From: Wolbachia endosymbiont of Diaphorina citri
GTDB taxonomy: Bacteria > Pseudomonadota > Alphaproteobacteria > Rickettsiales > Anaplasmataceae
Direction: 5' to 3'
DNA length: 64,000 nt
Assembly: GCF_013096535.2 (NCBI RefSeq)
Contig: NZ_CP051265.2
Span: forward strand, 930,001 to 994,000
Below, piece by piece: positions 17,822 through 27,915 of this stretch (within the stretch, counting starts at the first letter, position 1; each line of letters opens with the position of its first letter). Under the pieces are notes generated by a model. The model made no database searches. It was not told where the DNA came from and was given only the letters and a program-made list of their open reading frames with translations. Position numbers and translations under genes: made by a program.

Positions 17822-18235
17822 ATGTTGAACAATCAAAACTTAACACAAGAGCAACATAATTTGTATTATCAATTGAAAAATGCAATACAGATTAGAAAGA
17901 ACATTAGTGATATCTTGTAAGCAACTTCAGTCGATAATTTATTAGCAGTTTTTACTACTACATATACTCAACAACATGGAGATCTGATACATACCTTCAC
18001 ACCACTTGTCTATGCTATATACGAAAATTATGATCAATACATTGATCCTATTTTAACAAAAGCTCAAGAAGGTGGTATAATGAAAGACATCCTTGTTGCT
18101 GAAAATACTCTTGATACAGATACTTTAAGTACTTCTGGGCTATATAAAACTATAAATAGGGATAAAGCTGATATTAACAGTAGATTAGTTAATGCATCTA
18201 TTTTTCCTAGACTGCAAGAAAATAGCAGAATTTAA
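17822..18235 (+). pseudogene. Inactivated paralogue of the repeat protein at 18464
   Basis: The translation starts MLNNQNLTQEQHNLYYQLKN, closely matching MLNQQNLTQEQKYLYFQLKK of the downstream gene, and the upstream leaders also match. An in-frame TAA at 17918-17920 replaces the Lys codon after ISDIL. Reading through, the frame stays open to 18235 and contains one repeat (FTPLVYAIYENYDQYIDPI) and a tail like that of its neighbour (LQENSRI). It is shorter because about three repeats are missing. So it is a tandem duplicate killed by a nonsense mutation. Confidence 0.82.
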
Positions 18236-18278
18236 TTAAATTATTAAGTAGTACTTGTAAACAAGCACTACTTTCTGA

Positions 18279-18371
18279 TTACTCCTTATTCTTCTTCCTT
18301 CCTGCACGCTTGCGCAGACGTATAGATTTCGGCGTTACTTCCACCAATTCATTATCGTCTATATACGCTCT
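18279..18371 (-). pseudogene. C-terminal fragment of TypA/BipA GTPase
   Basis: The minus strand encodes IDDNELVEVTPKSIRLRKR followed by a basic tail and stop. This is the conserved C-terminus of the ribosome-associated GTPase TypA (BipA). Upstream of about 30 codons the frame hits a TAG and no other TypA sequence is visible. It is a relic of a gene or of recombination with a typA copy outside this window. Confidence 0.75.
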
Positions 18372-18463
18372 CTACAAAAACCCTTTAATATTACTCCAGT
18401 GTATATTGACACATTAATTTTAATAATTAAACTACATTAACTTTAAAGCGGGGTTACAAAAAT

Positions 18464-19327
18464 ATGCTAAATCAACAAAACTTAACACAAGAACAAAAAT
18501 ATTTATATTTTCAGCTAAAAAAGTCCATATGGAATAGAAGGAGCATCAGCGATATCTTGAAAGCAGTTTCAGGAAATGATTTACTAAAAGTTCTTATCAC
18601 TGGATATACTACACGATTTCCAAGAGGTGGAGGACGCACTTTAACACTGCTTAGCCTAGCTATACATAGAGACAATAATGAATGTGTTAATTCTATTTTA
18701 GAACAGGCTCAAAACAATGGTATACTACAAGATATTCTTACTGCTGCAAATATTATAAACTATCAAAATGGTTCGATGTACACCTTAACATCACTTGGCT
18801 TTGCCATACATCACAATAAGCCAAGATATATTAATGATATTTTAACAAAAGCCCAGGAAAATGGTATATTACAAGATATCCTTGATTCTAGAAATATTGT
18901 ACAGTATTTAGGTATTAGAGTGTGTGCTTTAACGCCACTTAACTTTGCTATATATAAAGGCAATAACGAATGTATCAATTCTATTTTAATACGGGCTCAA
19001 AATAGTGATACACTGCGAAATATCCTTACTTCTAAAGATATTGTGCAGCTTCCAGGTATGATGTATGTCATCAAACCAATTGCCCTTGCTATATATAAAG
19101 GTAATAATGAATGTGTCAATTCTATTTTAATACGAGCTCGAAATAGTGGCATGATACAAGATGCATTTACTGAAGTAAGTACTGTACTGTTTCCATATGG
19201 TAGATGTACTTTGAATGCTTTTGAGCTAGCTGTAGTTGTTAATGAGAACAATTCTAGTATTAGGACTGCATTAGATAATGTATCTATTTCTTCTAGATAT
19301 GTTAGAGAAAATAGCAAAATTAATTAA
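18464..19327 (+). CDS. Repeat protein with ~48-residue ankyrin-like units
   Basis: 287 residues. A short N-terminal region is followed by about four units containing LTPLNFAIYKGNNECINSIL-type cores: a helix pair like an ankyrin repeat, then an insertion (xxxLQDILxxxNIVQ) that lengthens the period to about 48 residues instead of 33. The last unit is degenerate. There is no signal or membrane segment. It lies downstream of a dead paralogue (17822). Ankyrin-like genes in Wolbachia vary between strains and are often suspected in host interaction; the target here is unknown. Confidence 0.75.
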   Translation: MLNQQNLTQEQKYLYFQLKKSIWNRRSISDILKAVSGNDLLKVLITGYTTRFPRGGGRTLTLLSLAIHRDNNECVNSILEQAQNNGILQDILTAANIINYQNGSMYTLTSLGFAIHHNKPRYINDILTKAQENGILQDILDSRNIVQYLGIRVCALTPLNFAIYKGNNECINSILIRAQNSDTLRNILTSKDIVQLPGMMYVIKPIALAIYKGNNECVNSILIRARNSGMIQDAFTEVSTVLFPYGRCTLNAFELAVVVNENNSSIRTALDNVSISSRYVRENSKIN

Positions 19328-19380
19328 TTTCTTAGGTAACTCTTTCTTGCAAGTACTACTTTTTTATGTATCTGTTCAGG

Positions 19381-19864
19381 CAATGGCGTTAACTTAAGAG
19401 AATAAATTAGCAAGCTCTCCTAAAGACATGATGGCGTTTAGGCTTATCTACTTTATTGCAGCTATACAATCTTCACGTTAACTTTAGTGCTTATACTTAA
19501 AAAGGGCTTGAAAATTTTTTGGTTCCAACAAGCACCTGATAAAGTTTTTGTTTCATTATACCAAATAAAACTGAAAAATTTAAACGATACTCAGCAATTT
19601 GATCTGGGTTCCAAGGCCCTTGTGAATAACACATATGAAATATTGCGCATGACCAAGTTTGCACAAAATTCTTGTTTCTAAATTTATCCCAGAAAAATTC
19701 TCTAATTCTGCTTCTACTTTGGGTCGTTTATAGCACTCCTCTATGTGACACCTTAATAGATAAGCTTTACTGATATCTTCTTTATTGAAATAAAATAGAA
19801 ACCAAAGGTCCTATTTTTTACAGTATTTTACTCCTTAACATCTTTCCTTAAGTTGACGCTATTG
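19381..19864 (-). mobile_element. Remnant of an IS4-like element (transposase fragment with ends)
   Basis: Inverted ends CAATGGCGTTAACTTAAG (19381) and CAATAGCGTCAACTTAAG (complement, ending 19864) enclose about 480 bases. The minus strand encodes, in shifting frames, YLLRCHIEECYKRPKVEAEL with ENFSG, then a stretch ending IMKQKLYQVLVGTKK. This resembles the C-terminal part of IS4-type transposases (the Y-x-x-R-x-x-x-E-x-x-K region). Frameshifts make it inactive. Confidence 0.62.
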
Positions 19865-20177
19865 GACTTTGTTGCATCGCTATCTACGATGGATAAAAGA
19901 TAAAAATGTAGAATATCAATAGCTTATTATTCTAGCATTTATAGTAAGGACAGTCAGTAAATATCTAAATTTAAGTAAAAGAAGTTTTACTATTATTCAC
20001 TAATCTAGCTAGAATTCAAGAATTTCAATGCTTTAGCTATTTTAAGTAGAATTAAATTTACTAGTACAAATAATAAATTACTATTCTTAAATTTGGTCAG
20101 ATTGATTGCAAAAAATAAGATTTTCAATAAGCTGCTTGTATAGTTAGCCTTTCATAGATAGTGATGCAACAAAGCCC
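19864..20177. mobile_element. 314-bp MITE-like element with IS5-type ends
   Basis: The end GGACTTTGTTGCATCGCTAT is mirrored by GGGCTTTGTTGCATCACTAT on the other strand, about 30 bp per end with a few mismatches. The interior is AT-rich with no reading frame. GGxTTTGTTGCA ends are typical of the IS5/IS903 group, so this looks like a non-autonomous derivative. It abuts the IS4-like remnant exactly. Confidence 0.65.
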
Positions 20178-20293
20178 GCTGGAATCTAGTTCATATTATA
20201 TATTTATCTGATAAGTTCCATGTATGTGTAATTTATTCAAATTGACTTCTTATCATATAATTAAATATATTATTGAAAATTAAAGGTAAGGTT

Positions 20294-21148
20294 ATGGCAA
20301 TGGAAATTTCAAATTGGCACGAATTATTGAGTTTAGTTAATGTTGACAAAGATTTAAGCAAAGATAACGTAGTTGAAAAAATACAAAATGAGCTGAAAAG
20401 ATATTCAAAGGAATATGAAGAGTGGGAAAAGTCTGGCTTTGATATAAATTATGTGTTTAAAGATGGTGAAAAAGTAACTCTTTTGCATTTAGCTGCTTCC
20501 TGTGACCTAGAAAATATAGTGAACGCTCTCATAGAAAAAGGTGCAAATGTTAATGAAAAAGGTGCAGGAGGAGAGACTCCTTTACATGAGATTACTCATC
20601 TTAAAAGTATAAACATAGCAAATATTCTAATAAAAAAAGGTGCCGATGTTAATTCAATAGATATGTGGGGAGAGACTCCTTTATGTGGTGCTGTTTTATG
20701 TGACAACATGGTCATGGTAGATGTTCTAATAAAAGAAGGTGCCGATGTTAATGTAGTAGATACATTTAGAAGAACTCCTTTACATTGGGCTGCTTTACGT
20801 GGCAATATGGTCATGGTAGATGCTCTAATAAAAAAAGGTGCCGATGTTAATTCAGTAGATATGTGTGGAGAGACTCCTTTACACTATCTTAATCGTCCAG
20901 CAATTAAGAAAGGGCAGATTGCTGCTGGAGCAGCTACATTATTAGGTGCTGCTATATCAGTAGCACTTTTTGCAGCTCGAACAGTGACAGCTGAGTTCAT
21001 ACCTATAGTTATAGCAGTGGTTGCAATTACAGTAGCAGCACTAACGGTTGGCAGTGTAACATATAAACTGTTAAAGCCTAATACTAAAGTTGATGGAGTA
21101 GCAGTCTTAACAAATGTGCATGAAGAAAGTGCTAGCATTACTTTATAG
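20294..21148 (+). CDS. Ankyrin-repeat protein with C-terminal membrane hairpin
   Basis: 284 residues from the ATG at 20294, which has a ribosome site AAGGTAAGG; a TTG seven codons earlier is less likely. After a helical N-terminus come four ankyrin repeats at about 62-200 (for example ETPLHEITHLKS and RTPLHWAALRGN). Two hydrophobic segments at about 209-230 and 235-256 could insert in a membrane. Repeats 2-4 are very similar at DNA level, so copy number may vary. A role at the host interface is a family-level inference. Confidence 0.85.
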   Translation: MAMEISNWHELLSLVNVDKDLSKDNVVEKIQNELKRYSKEYEEWEKSGFDINYVFKDGEKVTLLHLAASCDLENIVNALIEKGANVNEKGAGGETPLHEITHLKSINIANILIKKGADVNSIDMWGETPLCGAVLCDNMVMVDVLIKEGADVNVVDTFRRTPLHWAALRGNMVMVDALIKKGADVNSVDMCGETPLHYLNRPAIKKGQIAAGAATLLGAAISVALFAARTVTAEFIPIVIAVVAITVAALTVGSVTYKLLKPNTKVDGVAVLTNVHEESASITL

Positions 21149-21322
21149 TAAGGTTTCCTAGTGTTGAGATTTTAGATCAGGTACTAAGTTGATAAATACG
21201 AAAGCTCTTTACAATATTTTTGTGCGAAAGGAAGTATCAGCTACTCGTATAATACCCATTTGTTCCTGTAGTTGTCTTTTTCCGCCTACCTTATTTTACC
21301 ACTCTGCTGAACAGATACAAAT

Positions 21323-22585
21323 TTACTTTCTTACTTCATCCAGCACAACTTTTATATGACGTTTCTTTCCTGCAGATAATTTGATAAATGGCTGACCTTT
21401 AAAGCTTTCAGAGTTTATTGTATAGTTAACATCGTTTATAGTATTATCATTAACTTTACATCCATTTCCCTGTATTAAACGCTTTGCTGCACCTTTTGAA
21501 GGTTCAAAACTGGTGTCATACAGCAGGTCTATCAAGGGTATACCATTTGCGATTTGTTCTTTTGTAATAGTGTAACTAGAAAGCAATGAACTGTCTTCAT
21601 TTTCAAAAGCAGAGATTGCAGCAGATCGTGCAAGTTCAGCTTCTTTGCAACCATGACATATTTTTGTCACTTCTGTTGCCAAGACCTTTTTTGCTTCATT
21701 TATTTCTTGATCCTTCAAGGACTCTAGTTTTTTAATTTCATCAGTTGGTAAATCAGTGAAAAGTCTCAAGAAACGACCAACATCTTGATCATCAACATTG
21801 CGAAAATATTGCCAGTAGTCATAAGGCTTTAACATACTGCCATCAAGCCATAATGCCCCACTTTCAGTTTTGCCCATCTTTTTTCCTTGTGCGTTTAATA
21901 AAAGAGGTGTGGTAAGACCAAACAGCTCAGATAAATTCAACTTTTTGCCAAGTTCAATTCCGTTTACTATATTTCCCCATTGGTCTGACCCTCCAATCTG
22001 GAGACGACAGCCATACTTTTTATTCAACTCGACAAAATCATAGGCTTGTAACAACATGTAGTTAAACTCGAGAAAGCTTAGATTTTGCTCCCTGTCTAGC
22101 CTAATTTTCACACTATCAAAGCCTAACATGCGATTTACAGAAAAATGTGCCCCTATATCACGCAAAAAGTCTATATATTTTATGTTATCTAACCAATCTG
22201 CGTTGTTTACTATGATTGCACCGGTTTTTCCATCATTGAAAGATATCATCTTCTCGAGGGTTTTCTTTATACCAAGTATATTTTGATTGATATCTTCTAT
22301 CGGCAAGACGCTTCTTGCTTTGTCTTTACCAGATGGGTCACCAATTTTTGTTGTGCCACCTCCAAGTAGAACTATTGGCTTATAACCGAATTTTTGTAGG
22401 TGACGGAGCATCATGATTTGAATGAGACTGCCAATATGCAAACTTGGTGCCGTACAATCAAACCCAATGTATGCAATTATATAATTATCTTGTGATAATA
22501 GCTGGTCTAACCCGTCAATGTTTGTACATTGATATAGGTATCCTCTTTCTTGAATGAAGTTTAAAAACTCAGATTTATGTTTCAT
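21323..22585 (-). CDS. tyrS: Tyrosyl-tRNA synthetase
   Basis: Charges tRNA-Tyr. 420 residues, full length for the bacterial TyrRS family. Class I signatures are present: a HIGH-type APSLHIGS near residue 49 and the KMSKS-type GKKMGKTES in the middle. The tyrosine pocket region LQAYDFVELNKKYGCRLQIG and SDQWGN are also present. The C-terminal S4-like domain (AAKRLIQGNGCKVND) is intact. It is a single gene with a palindromic element upstream. Confidence 0.97.
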   Translation of the reverse strand: MKHKSEFLNFIQERGYLYQCTNIDGLDQLLSQDNYIIAYIGFDCTAPSLHIGSLIQIMMLRHLQKFGYKPIVLLGGGTTKIGDPSGKDKARSVLPIEDINQNILGIKKTLEKMISFNDGKTGAIIVNNADWLDNIKYIDFLRDIGAHFSVNRMLGFDSVKIRLDREQNLSFLEFNYMLLQAYDFVELNKKYGCRLQIGGSDQWGNIVNGIELGKKLNLSELFGLTTPLLLNAQGKKMGKTESGALWLDGSMLKPYDYWQYFRNVDDQDVGRFLRLFTDLPTDEIKKLESLKDQEINEAKKVLATEVTKICHGCKEAELARSAAISAFENEDSSLLSSYTITKEQIANGIPLIDLLYDTSFEPSKGAAKRLIQGNGCKVNDNTINDVNYTINSESFKGQPFIKLSAGKKRHIKVVLDEVRK

Positions 22586-22626
22586 AATATGTTATTTTGT
22601 GTGTAAATGGTGTTGTTAACGATGGC

Positions 22627-22744
22627 GTCATTCCAGTGCTTGACGCTGAAATCCAGTTTATTATGAAATTTCATCAAAAATGTTGTATAGTGTGCTCGTT
22701 TATGATTAAGTTTTCTAGATTCCAGTGTCAAGCACTGGAATGAC
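22627..22744. repeat. Palindromic element between tyrS and rsfS
   Basis: GTCATTCCAGTGCTTGACGC at the left is mirrored by AGTGTCAAGCACTGGAATGAC at the right end, with an AT-rich 65-base spacer. It is the same family as the units at 9535 and 43118 and would form a long hairpin in RNA. Confidence 0.78.
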
Positions 22745-22815
22745 ACCACCAACTTCATAAGGGTTGCCTTCAAAATTACAACATTTGAGCAAGTGTATAC
22801 CAGCTACCTGGATAA

Positions 22816-23133
22816 TCAATTCCATAACTCTTCTATCTTATAATATTCTCTTACTTCTGGCCTGAATAGGTGAACCATTATACCTTGAAAATTCACAATC
22901 ACCCAGTTACCTTCATCCATACCTTCTACATCTATTTTATCATATTGCTTGAGATTTTTCATCACGTGCTCAGCTAATGCTTTTACATGGCGGCTCGAAT
23001 CACCGGATGCAATGATCATATATTTTGCAATGACAGTTTTATTCTGTACATCAAAAGTAACTATATCTTGACCTTTGTTTTGATCTATTACATCTACAAT
23101 TGTATTTTTTATTGATTCTGTATCACCATTCAT
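22816..23133 (-). CDS. rsfS: Ribosomal silencing factor RsfS
   Basis: Binds ribosomal protein uL14 and blocks subunit joining when nutrients are low. 105 residues, normal for the DUF143/Iojap family. The core DSSRHVKALAEHVMKNLK, then GNWVIVNFQGIMVHLFRPEVREYY, is highly characteristic. It stands alone on the minus strand with a 460-base gap upstream that holds a dead gene on the plus strand. Confidence 0.93.
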   Translation of the reverse strand: MNGDTESIKNTIVDVIDQNKGQDIVTFDVQNKTVIAKYMIIASGDSSRHVKALAEHVMKNLKQYDKIDVEGMDEGNWVIVNFQGIMVHLFRPEVREYYKIEELWN

Positions 23134-23261
23134 TATTCTAAATTATATAATTTATCTGTAATGATACACTCAAAATTTCTGAATATGAACTATTTTTGAT
23201 ATGCTTCTAGTGTAACGTTTATAATACATATATTTGTAATATATGATAGTTTTCTGATGGT

Positions 23262-23593
23262 ATGATCATTTACTTAATCGGATTTTCGGGTAATGGCAAA
23301 CTTACGATTGCAAAAGAGCTGTGTAATATTATTGATGGAGTGATAGTAGACAATAACCTGTTTAATAATAGCATATTTGATATGATTGATTTCAGAAAAA
23401 CTGAGGTTACAAGTGAAATATGAGAAAAAATTTTTGTGATTAGAGAGAATATGTTAGCAATATTGGAAAAATACCATAAAGCATTATATATTTACAAATG
23501 AAAGGAAGTTGCAAAAAAAAATTGTTGAAAAAATGAATAGTAAAAAAGTAGTTGGAACTTCTATGATAGATAATTTAGCAATAGAGAGTATTT
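23262..23593 (+). pseudogene. Decayed P-loop protein
   Basis: The frame from the ATG at 23262 begins MIIYLIGFSGNGKLTIAKEL, a nucleotide-binding P-loop with an unusual Leu in place of Ser/Thr. It continues DNNLFNNSIFDMIDFRKTE before a TGA. In-frame continuations (IRENMLAILEKYHKALYIY) after that stop show further nonsense and frame changes. It resembles a small kinase or ATPase; the exact family is not clear. Confidence 0.55.
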
Positions 23594-24082
23594 GTGATTA
23601 GTGAGGAGAAAGAGTATCGCCCTTGTGTTGGCATAATGTTATTTAACAAACAGGGAAATATTTTTATTGGAAAACGTTTTGATAGTGACTCTTATTGGCA
23701 GATGCCACAAGGAGGAGTTGATGAAGGTGAAGAGCTAGAGCAGGCAGCGCTACGTGAGCTATTGGAGGAAGTTGGTACTGATGAAGCAGAAGTTGTGGCT
23801 CAAAATAAAGAGTGGATATATTACAACTTACCCGAGGAAGTTATACCGATATGTTGGAATGGGAGATATTCTGGCCAAAAGCAAAGGTGGTTCTTAATGA
23901 AATTTTGTGGGAAGGATAAGGATATTAATATTAACTATACTGATCATCCAGAGTTCAAAGAGTGGCGTTGGCAAAATGTGGATGATTTGGTAGCCAGTGC
24001 CATACCGTTCAAAAAAGAAGTTTATAAAAAAGTGATAGAAGAGTTTTCTTCTATCATAAAAGGATCTATTTATGATAGTTGA
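23594..24082 (+). CDS. rppH: RNA pyrophosphohydrolase (Nudix)
   Basis: Removes pyrophosphate from 5' ends of mRNA to trigger decay, or hydrolyses dinucleoside polyphosphates. 162 residues, starting with GTG at 23594. The family start YRPCVGIMLFN and an intact Nudix box at about 40-62 (GGVDEGEELEQAALRELLEE) with QMPQGG before it identify RppH/IalA. It overlaps the start of tatD by 11 bases. Confidence 0.95.
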   Translation: MISEEKEYRPCVGIMLFNKQGNIFIGKRFDSDSYWQMPQGGVDEGEELEQAALRELLEEVGTDEAEVVAQNKEWIYYNLPEEVIPICWNGRYSGQKQRWFLMKFCGKDKDININYTDHPEFKEWRWQNVDDLVASAIPFKKEVYKKVIEEFSSIIKGSIYDS

Positions 24083-24860
24083 TTCTCATTGTCATCTAAT
24101 TTATTTTTCTGATGATGAAATACCAAAGGTAATTTCAAGAGCAGAGCAAAATGGTGTGAGAATTTTGCATAACATATGTATAAGCATTAATGATATCCCT
24201 AAATTATTAAAAATCTCTTCATCCTATGATCAAGTCTACTGCTCCGTTGGTATACATCCGCTTGATACTAATGTGGAAAAAGGTGAATATATAAATGCTG
24301 ATGAATTGATTGAATTTACTAAGGGCAAAAAGGTAATTAGTATCGGTGAAACCGGATTAGATTTTTATAAATCTGATAATAAAAGCAATCAAAAAAAAAG
24401 TTTTGCATCACATATAGAAGCGGCAAAAGTAACAGGATTACCTTTAGTTATTCACACTAGAAATGCTGATAGTGAGATGATTGATATGTTAAATTCAGAA
24501 ATGAAGAAGGACGCTTTTAGTGGAGTAATGCATTGCTTTGCTTCTTCTAAAGAGCTTGCTTATAAGGCTATGGACTTGGGATTATACATTTCATTTTCTG
24601 GAATTATTACTTTTAAAAATGCGAACTTACTAAGAGAAATTGCACAAAATGTGCCACGTGAGCGTGTTTTAGTTGAAACTGATGCACCTTATCTATCTCC
24701 TGAGCCTTACAGAGGAAGAAAAAATGAACCGGCAATGGTGAAATATGTTGTGAATTGTTTAGCAGAATTATGGAATGAATCGCCGAAACAAGTAGCAAAA
24801 ATAACTACAAATAATTTTTTTAGACTGTTTTCGAAGCTTGAGCTCAAAGAAATTCTATAG
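24072..24860 (+). CDS. tatD: TatD-family metal-dependent DNase
   Basis: Metal-dependent deoxyribonuclease of the amidohydrolase fold, 262 residues. Metal ligands are visible: DSHCHL (His6, His8), GETGLDFYKS, PLVIHTRNA, MHCFASS and VETDAPYLSP. Translation is probably coupled to rppH through the overlap. Its stop is 5 bases from that of the convergent mdh. Confidence 0.94.
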   Translation: MIVDSHCHLIYFSDDEIPKVISRAEQNGVRILHNICISINDIPKLLKISSSYDQVYCSVGIHPLDTNVEKGEYINADELIEFTKGKKVISIGETGLDFYKSDNKSNQKKSFASHIEAAKVTGLPLVIHTRNADSEMIDMLNSEMKKDAFSGVMHCFASSKELAYKAMDLGLYISFSGIITFKNANLLREIAQNVPRERVLVETDAPYLSPEPYRGRKNEPAMVKYVVNCLAELWNESPKQVAKITTNNFFRLFSKLELKEIL

Positions 24861-24865
24861 GGCAA

Positions 24866-25813
<948 letters not shown>

Positions 25814-26389
25814 CTACTCCTTTATATTTACTTTTGTGGCTTTACTACCTTCCCAAGGGGATAAGCTGTCAAACATACGAAAATCTTGTGGTAAGTCTAT
25901 AGGATTATATACAACCTTTTTTGCCTCTATATCGTATCTTACTTCCTCGTAGCCAGTGAGAGGAAAATCTTTTAACATTGGATGACCTTTGAATCCATAA
26001 TCCGTTAAAATCCTACGTAAATCTGGGTGATCAGAAAACTCTATTCCATACATATCAAATACTTCACGCTCAAACCACGAAGCTGCGTTAAATATCTTTG
26101 CTACACTTAGAGGTATATCACCTTCACATAACTGAAGCTTTATGTGCACTCTGATATTGTGTACAACGCTGAGCAAATTGTATATTAGCTCGAAACGTTT
26201 TTCTCTATCTGGGTAATCAACTCCAAAAACGTCAACTAATAATTCAAGCCTACACTTTTCATCATCACGTAGAAAGAGTAAGTGATTTTCAATGTCATTC
26301 AAAGCTGAATATATTACAATAGTGCCATCATTTTTCTGAATACATTCACATTTAGTCTTTTTTTGTATGTATTTTGCAGTTTTATCCAT
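25814..26389 (-). CDS. nuoC: NADH-quinone oxidoreductase subunit C
   Basis: Peripheral-arm subunit of complex I (30-kDa type), 191 residues. The signature WFEREVFDMYGIEFSDHPDL and RILTDYGFKGHPMLKDFPL is complete. It lies one base after nuoB and 3 bases before mdh, in a compact A-B-C-mdh cluster. Confidence 0.96.
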   Translation of the reverse strand: MDKTAKYIQKKTKCECIQKNDGTIVIYSALNDIENHLLFLRDDEKCRLELLVDVFGVDYPDREKRFELIYNLLSVVHNIRVHIKLQLCEGDIPLSVAKIFNAASWFEREVFDMYGIEFSDHPDLRRILTDYGFKGHPMLKDFPLTGYEEVRYDIEAKKVVYNPIDLPQDFRMFDSLSPWEGSKATKVNIKE

Positions 26390-26390
26390 G

Positions 26391-26894
26391 CTATATATTT
26401 TTAGTTCTTTTTATTTTATTTTGTAGACATAGCATTCCATATAGCAACGCCTCAGCAGTTGGAGGGCATCCAGGAACATACACATCAACTGGCACAATTC
26501 TATCGCAACCACGGACTACTGAGTAAGAATAATGATAATAGCCACCGCCATTTGCACAACTTCCCATAGAGACGACGTATTTGGGATCTGCCATTTGATC
26601 ATAAACTTTACGCAATGCTGCTGCCATTTTATTAGTTAACGTGCCAGCAACAATCATAACATCTGCTTGCCTTGGGCTTGCACGAAAGATTATGCCATAT
26701 CTATCAAGATCATAACGACTGGATGCAGTGTGCATCATCTCTACTGCGCAACATGCAAGACCAAATGTCATTGGCCACAATGAACCAGACCTTGCCCAGT
26801 TCATTATATAATCTATTAAATCGCCAAATTTAGTGATAAGAAAACCTTCTCTTTTGTAACGATTCCAGTCGCCATTAGATAAATTTATTCCCAT
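26391..26894 (-). CDS. nuoB: NADH-quinone oxidoreductase subunit B
   Basis: Carries the N2 iron-sulfur cluster that passes electrons to quinone. 167 residues, with the four cluster cysteines Cys48, Cys49 ([10 protein letters not shown]), Cys113 (GSCANGGG) and Cys143 (VPGCPPTAE). The start overlaps the end of nuoA by 10 bases. Confidence 0.97.
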   Translation of the reverse strand: MGINLSNGDWNRYKREGFLITKFGDLIDYIMNWARSGSLWPMTFGLACCAVEMMHTASSRYDLDRYGIIFRASPRQADVMIVAGTLTNKMAAALRKVYDQMADPKYVVSMGSCANGGGYYHYSYSVVRGCDRIVPVDVYVPGCPPTAEALLYGMLCLQNKIKRTKNI

Positions 26895-27238
26895 TCCAAT
26901 GCACCTTTACACCACTCATAAATAAAGCCTATAGTAAGTATTGCAAGGAATATCATCATAGACCAAAATCCGCAATAGCTTATTTTAGATAAAGAAACGG
27001 CCCAAGGGAAAAGAAAAACAATTTCTAAATCGAATATTATGAACAATATTGCAACTAAGTAAAATTTTATGTCGAAACTTTTTCTGGCTCTTGATAAAGG
27101 ATTAAAGCCACACTCATATGTAGAAAGCTTTTCACCATCTGGGTTACTGACTGCAAGAAACATAGGTAATACACCTAAAGTAAAGGATACTACAATTGAT
27201 ACACAGATAAAAATTAATATGGTTAAATATTCACTCAT
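26885..27238 (-). CDS. nuoA: NADH-quinone oxidoreductase subunit A
   Basis: Small membrane subunit of complex I, 117 residues with three helices. [20 protein letters not shown] and [15 protein letters not shown] are the conserved loop and helix. First gene of the nuoABC-mdh cluster; the promoter must lie in the short gap before the HIT gene or further up. Confidence 0.96.
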   Translation of the reverse strand: MSEYLTILIFICVSIVVSFTLGVLPMFLAVSNPDGEKLSTYECGFNPLSRARKSFDIKFYLVAILFIIFDLEIVFLFPWAVSLSKISYCGFWSMMIFLAILTIGFIYEWCKGALEWE

Positions 27239-27255
27239 TTAAAAAACATATAACA

Positions 27256-27624
27256 CTATGAATTTACATGCTTTCCTAATCTTTTACCACCTAAAATATG
27301 TATGTGAAAGTGCGGTATAACTTGCTCTCCATCTTTACCGTGATTAGTAACTAATCTATATCCTGTTTTTTCTAAGTTATATTTATGTGTTATTTCTCTA
27401 ACAGTTTTAAAAAAACTTACTATTTTCTCTCCTGAAGCTTTCAGAATAAAATCATCGTATGAAACGTATTGAGCTTTTGGTATAACTAGAATATGAACTG
27501 GTGCATCAGGATACTTATCACGAAAAGCTAGCACATTTTCATTTTTATGTATTTCCTCATAAGGCAATTCACCTCTTAATATCTTAGCAAAGATATTAGT
27601 ATCATCATAAGCTGTACTACCCAT
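27256..27624 (-). CDS. HIT-family nucleotide hydrolase
   Basis: Small purine nucleoside phosphoramidase or related HIT-fold hydrolase, 122 residues. The triad motif HFHIHILGG at 105-113 gives His105, His107 and His109. Conserved NVLAFRDKYPDAPVHILVIP precedes it. It is the last gene before nuoA on the same strand, 17 bases away, so co-transcription is likely. Confidence 0.93.
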   Translation of the reverse strand: MGSTAYDDTNIFAKILRGELPYEEIHKNENVLAFRDKYPDAPVHILVIPKAQYVSYDDFILKASGEKIVSFFKTVREITHKYNLEKTGYRLVTNHGKDGEQVIPHFHIHILGGKRLGKHVNS

Positions 27625-27630
27625 ACTTTA

Positions 27631-27900
27631 TTAAATTCCTGGTCCTCTTCTATTTTGCTTATGATTTGGTGTAGAAGGTGGGCTTATTGCTGCTTCGCTA
27701 GAAGCATCTTCAAGACTTGAAACGTCTTTTAGCTGTATATCTTGTCCACGCAAAACTGACCCATAGTCCATTTGGTGTCTTTTTGAAAACGTTTCTATTC
27801 TATTTGCCCTTCTTGCAGCAATAACTTCTGGTTGTAAATGATACATATCTCCAGGAACAGTTAGGCTATGATACCTTTCCTCTATTTTAACTTCTTTCAT
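27631..27900 (-). CDS. Small orphan protein (89 residues)
   Basis: I do not recognise this. From the ATG at 27900, which has a GGAG site 6 bases before it, the protein begins MKEVKIEERYHSLTVPGDMY and ends in a Pro/Ser/Arg-rich tail (NRRGPGI). It is hydrophilic, without a membrane segment. It lies between a 244-residue orphan and the HIT gene with very short gaps, so the three look like one transcript. An ATG 12 bases upstream is an alternative start. Confidence 0.6.
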   Translation of the reverse strand: MKEVKIEERYHSLTVPGDMYHLQPEVIAARRANRIETFSKRHQMDYGSVLRGQDIQLKDVSSLEDASSEAAISPPSTPNHKQNRRGPGI

Positions 27901-27915
27901 AACACTCTCCATAAT

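Noticed and set aside
19487..19681. 64-residue plus-strand frame
   Set aside because: It is antisense to the IS4-like transposase remnant.
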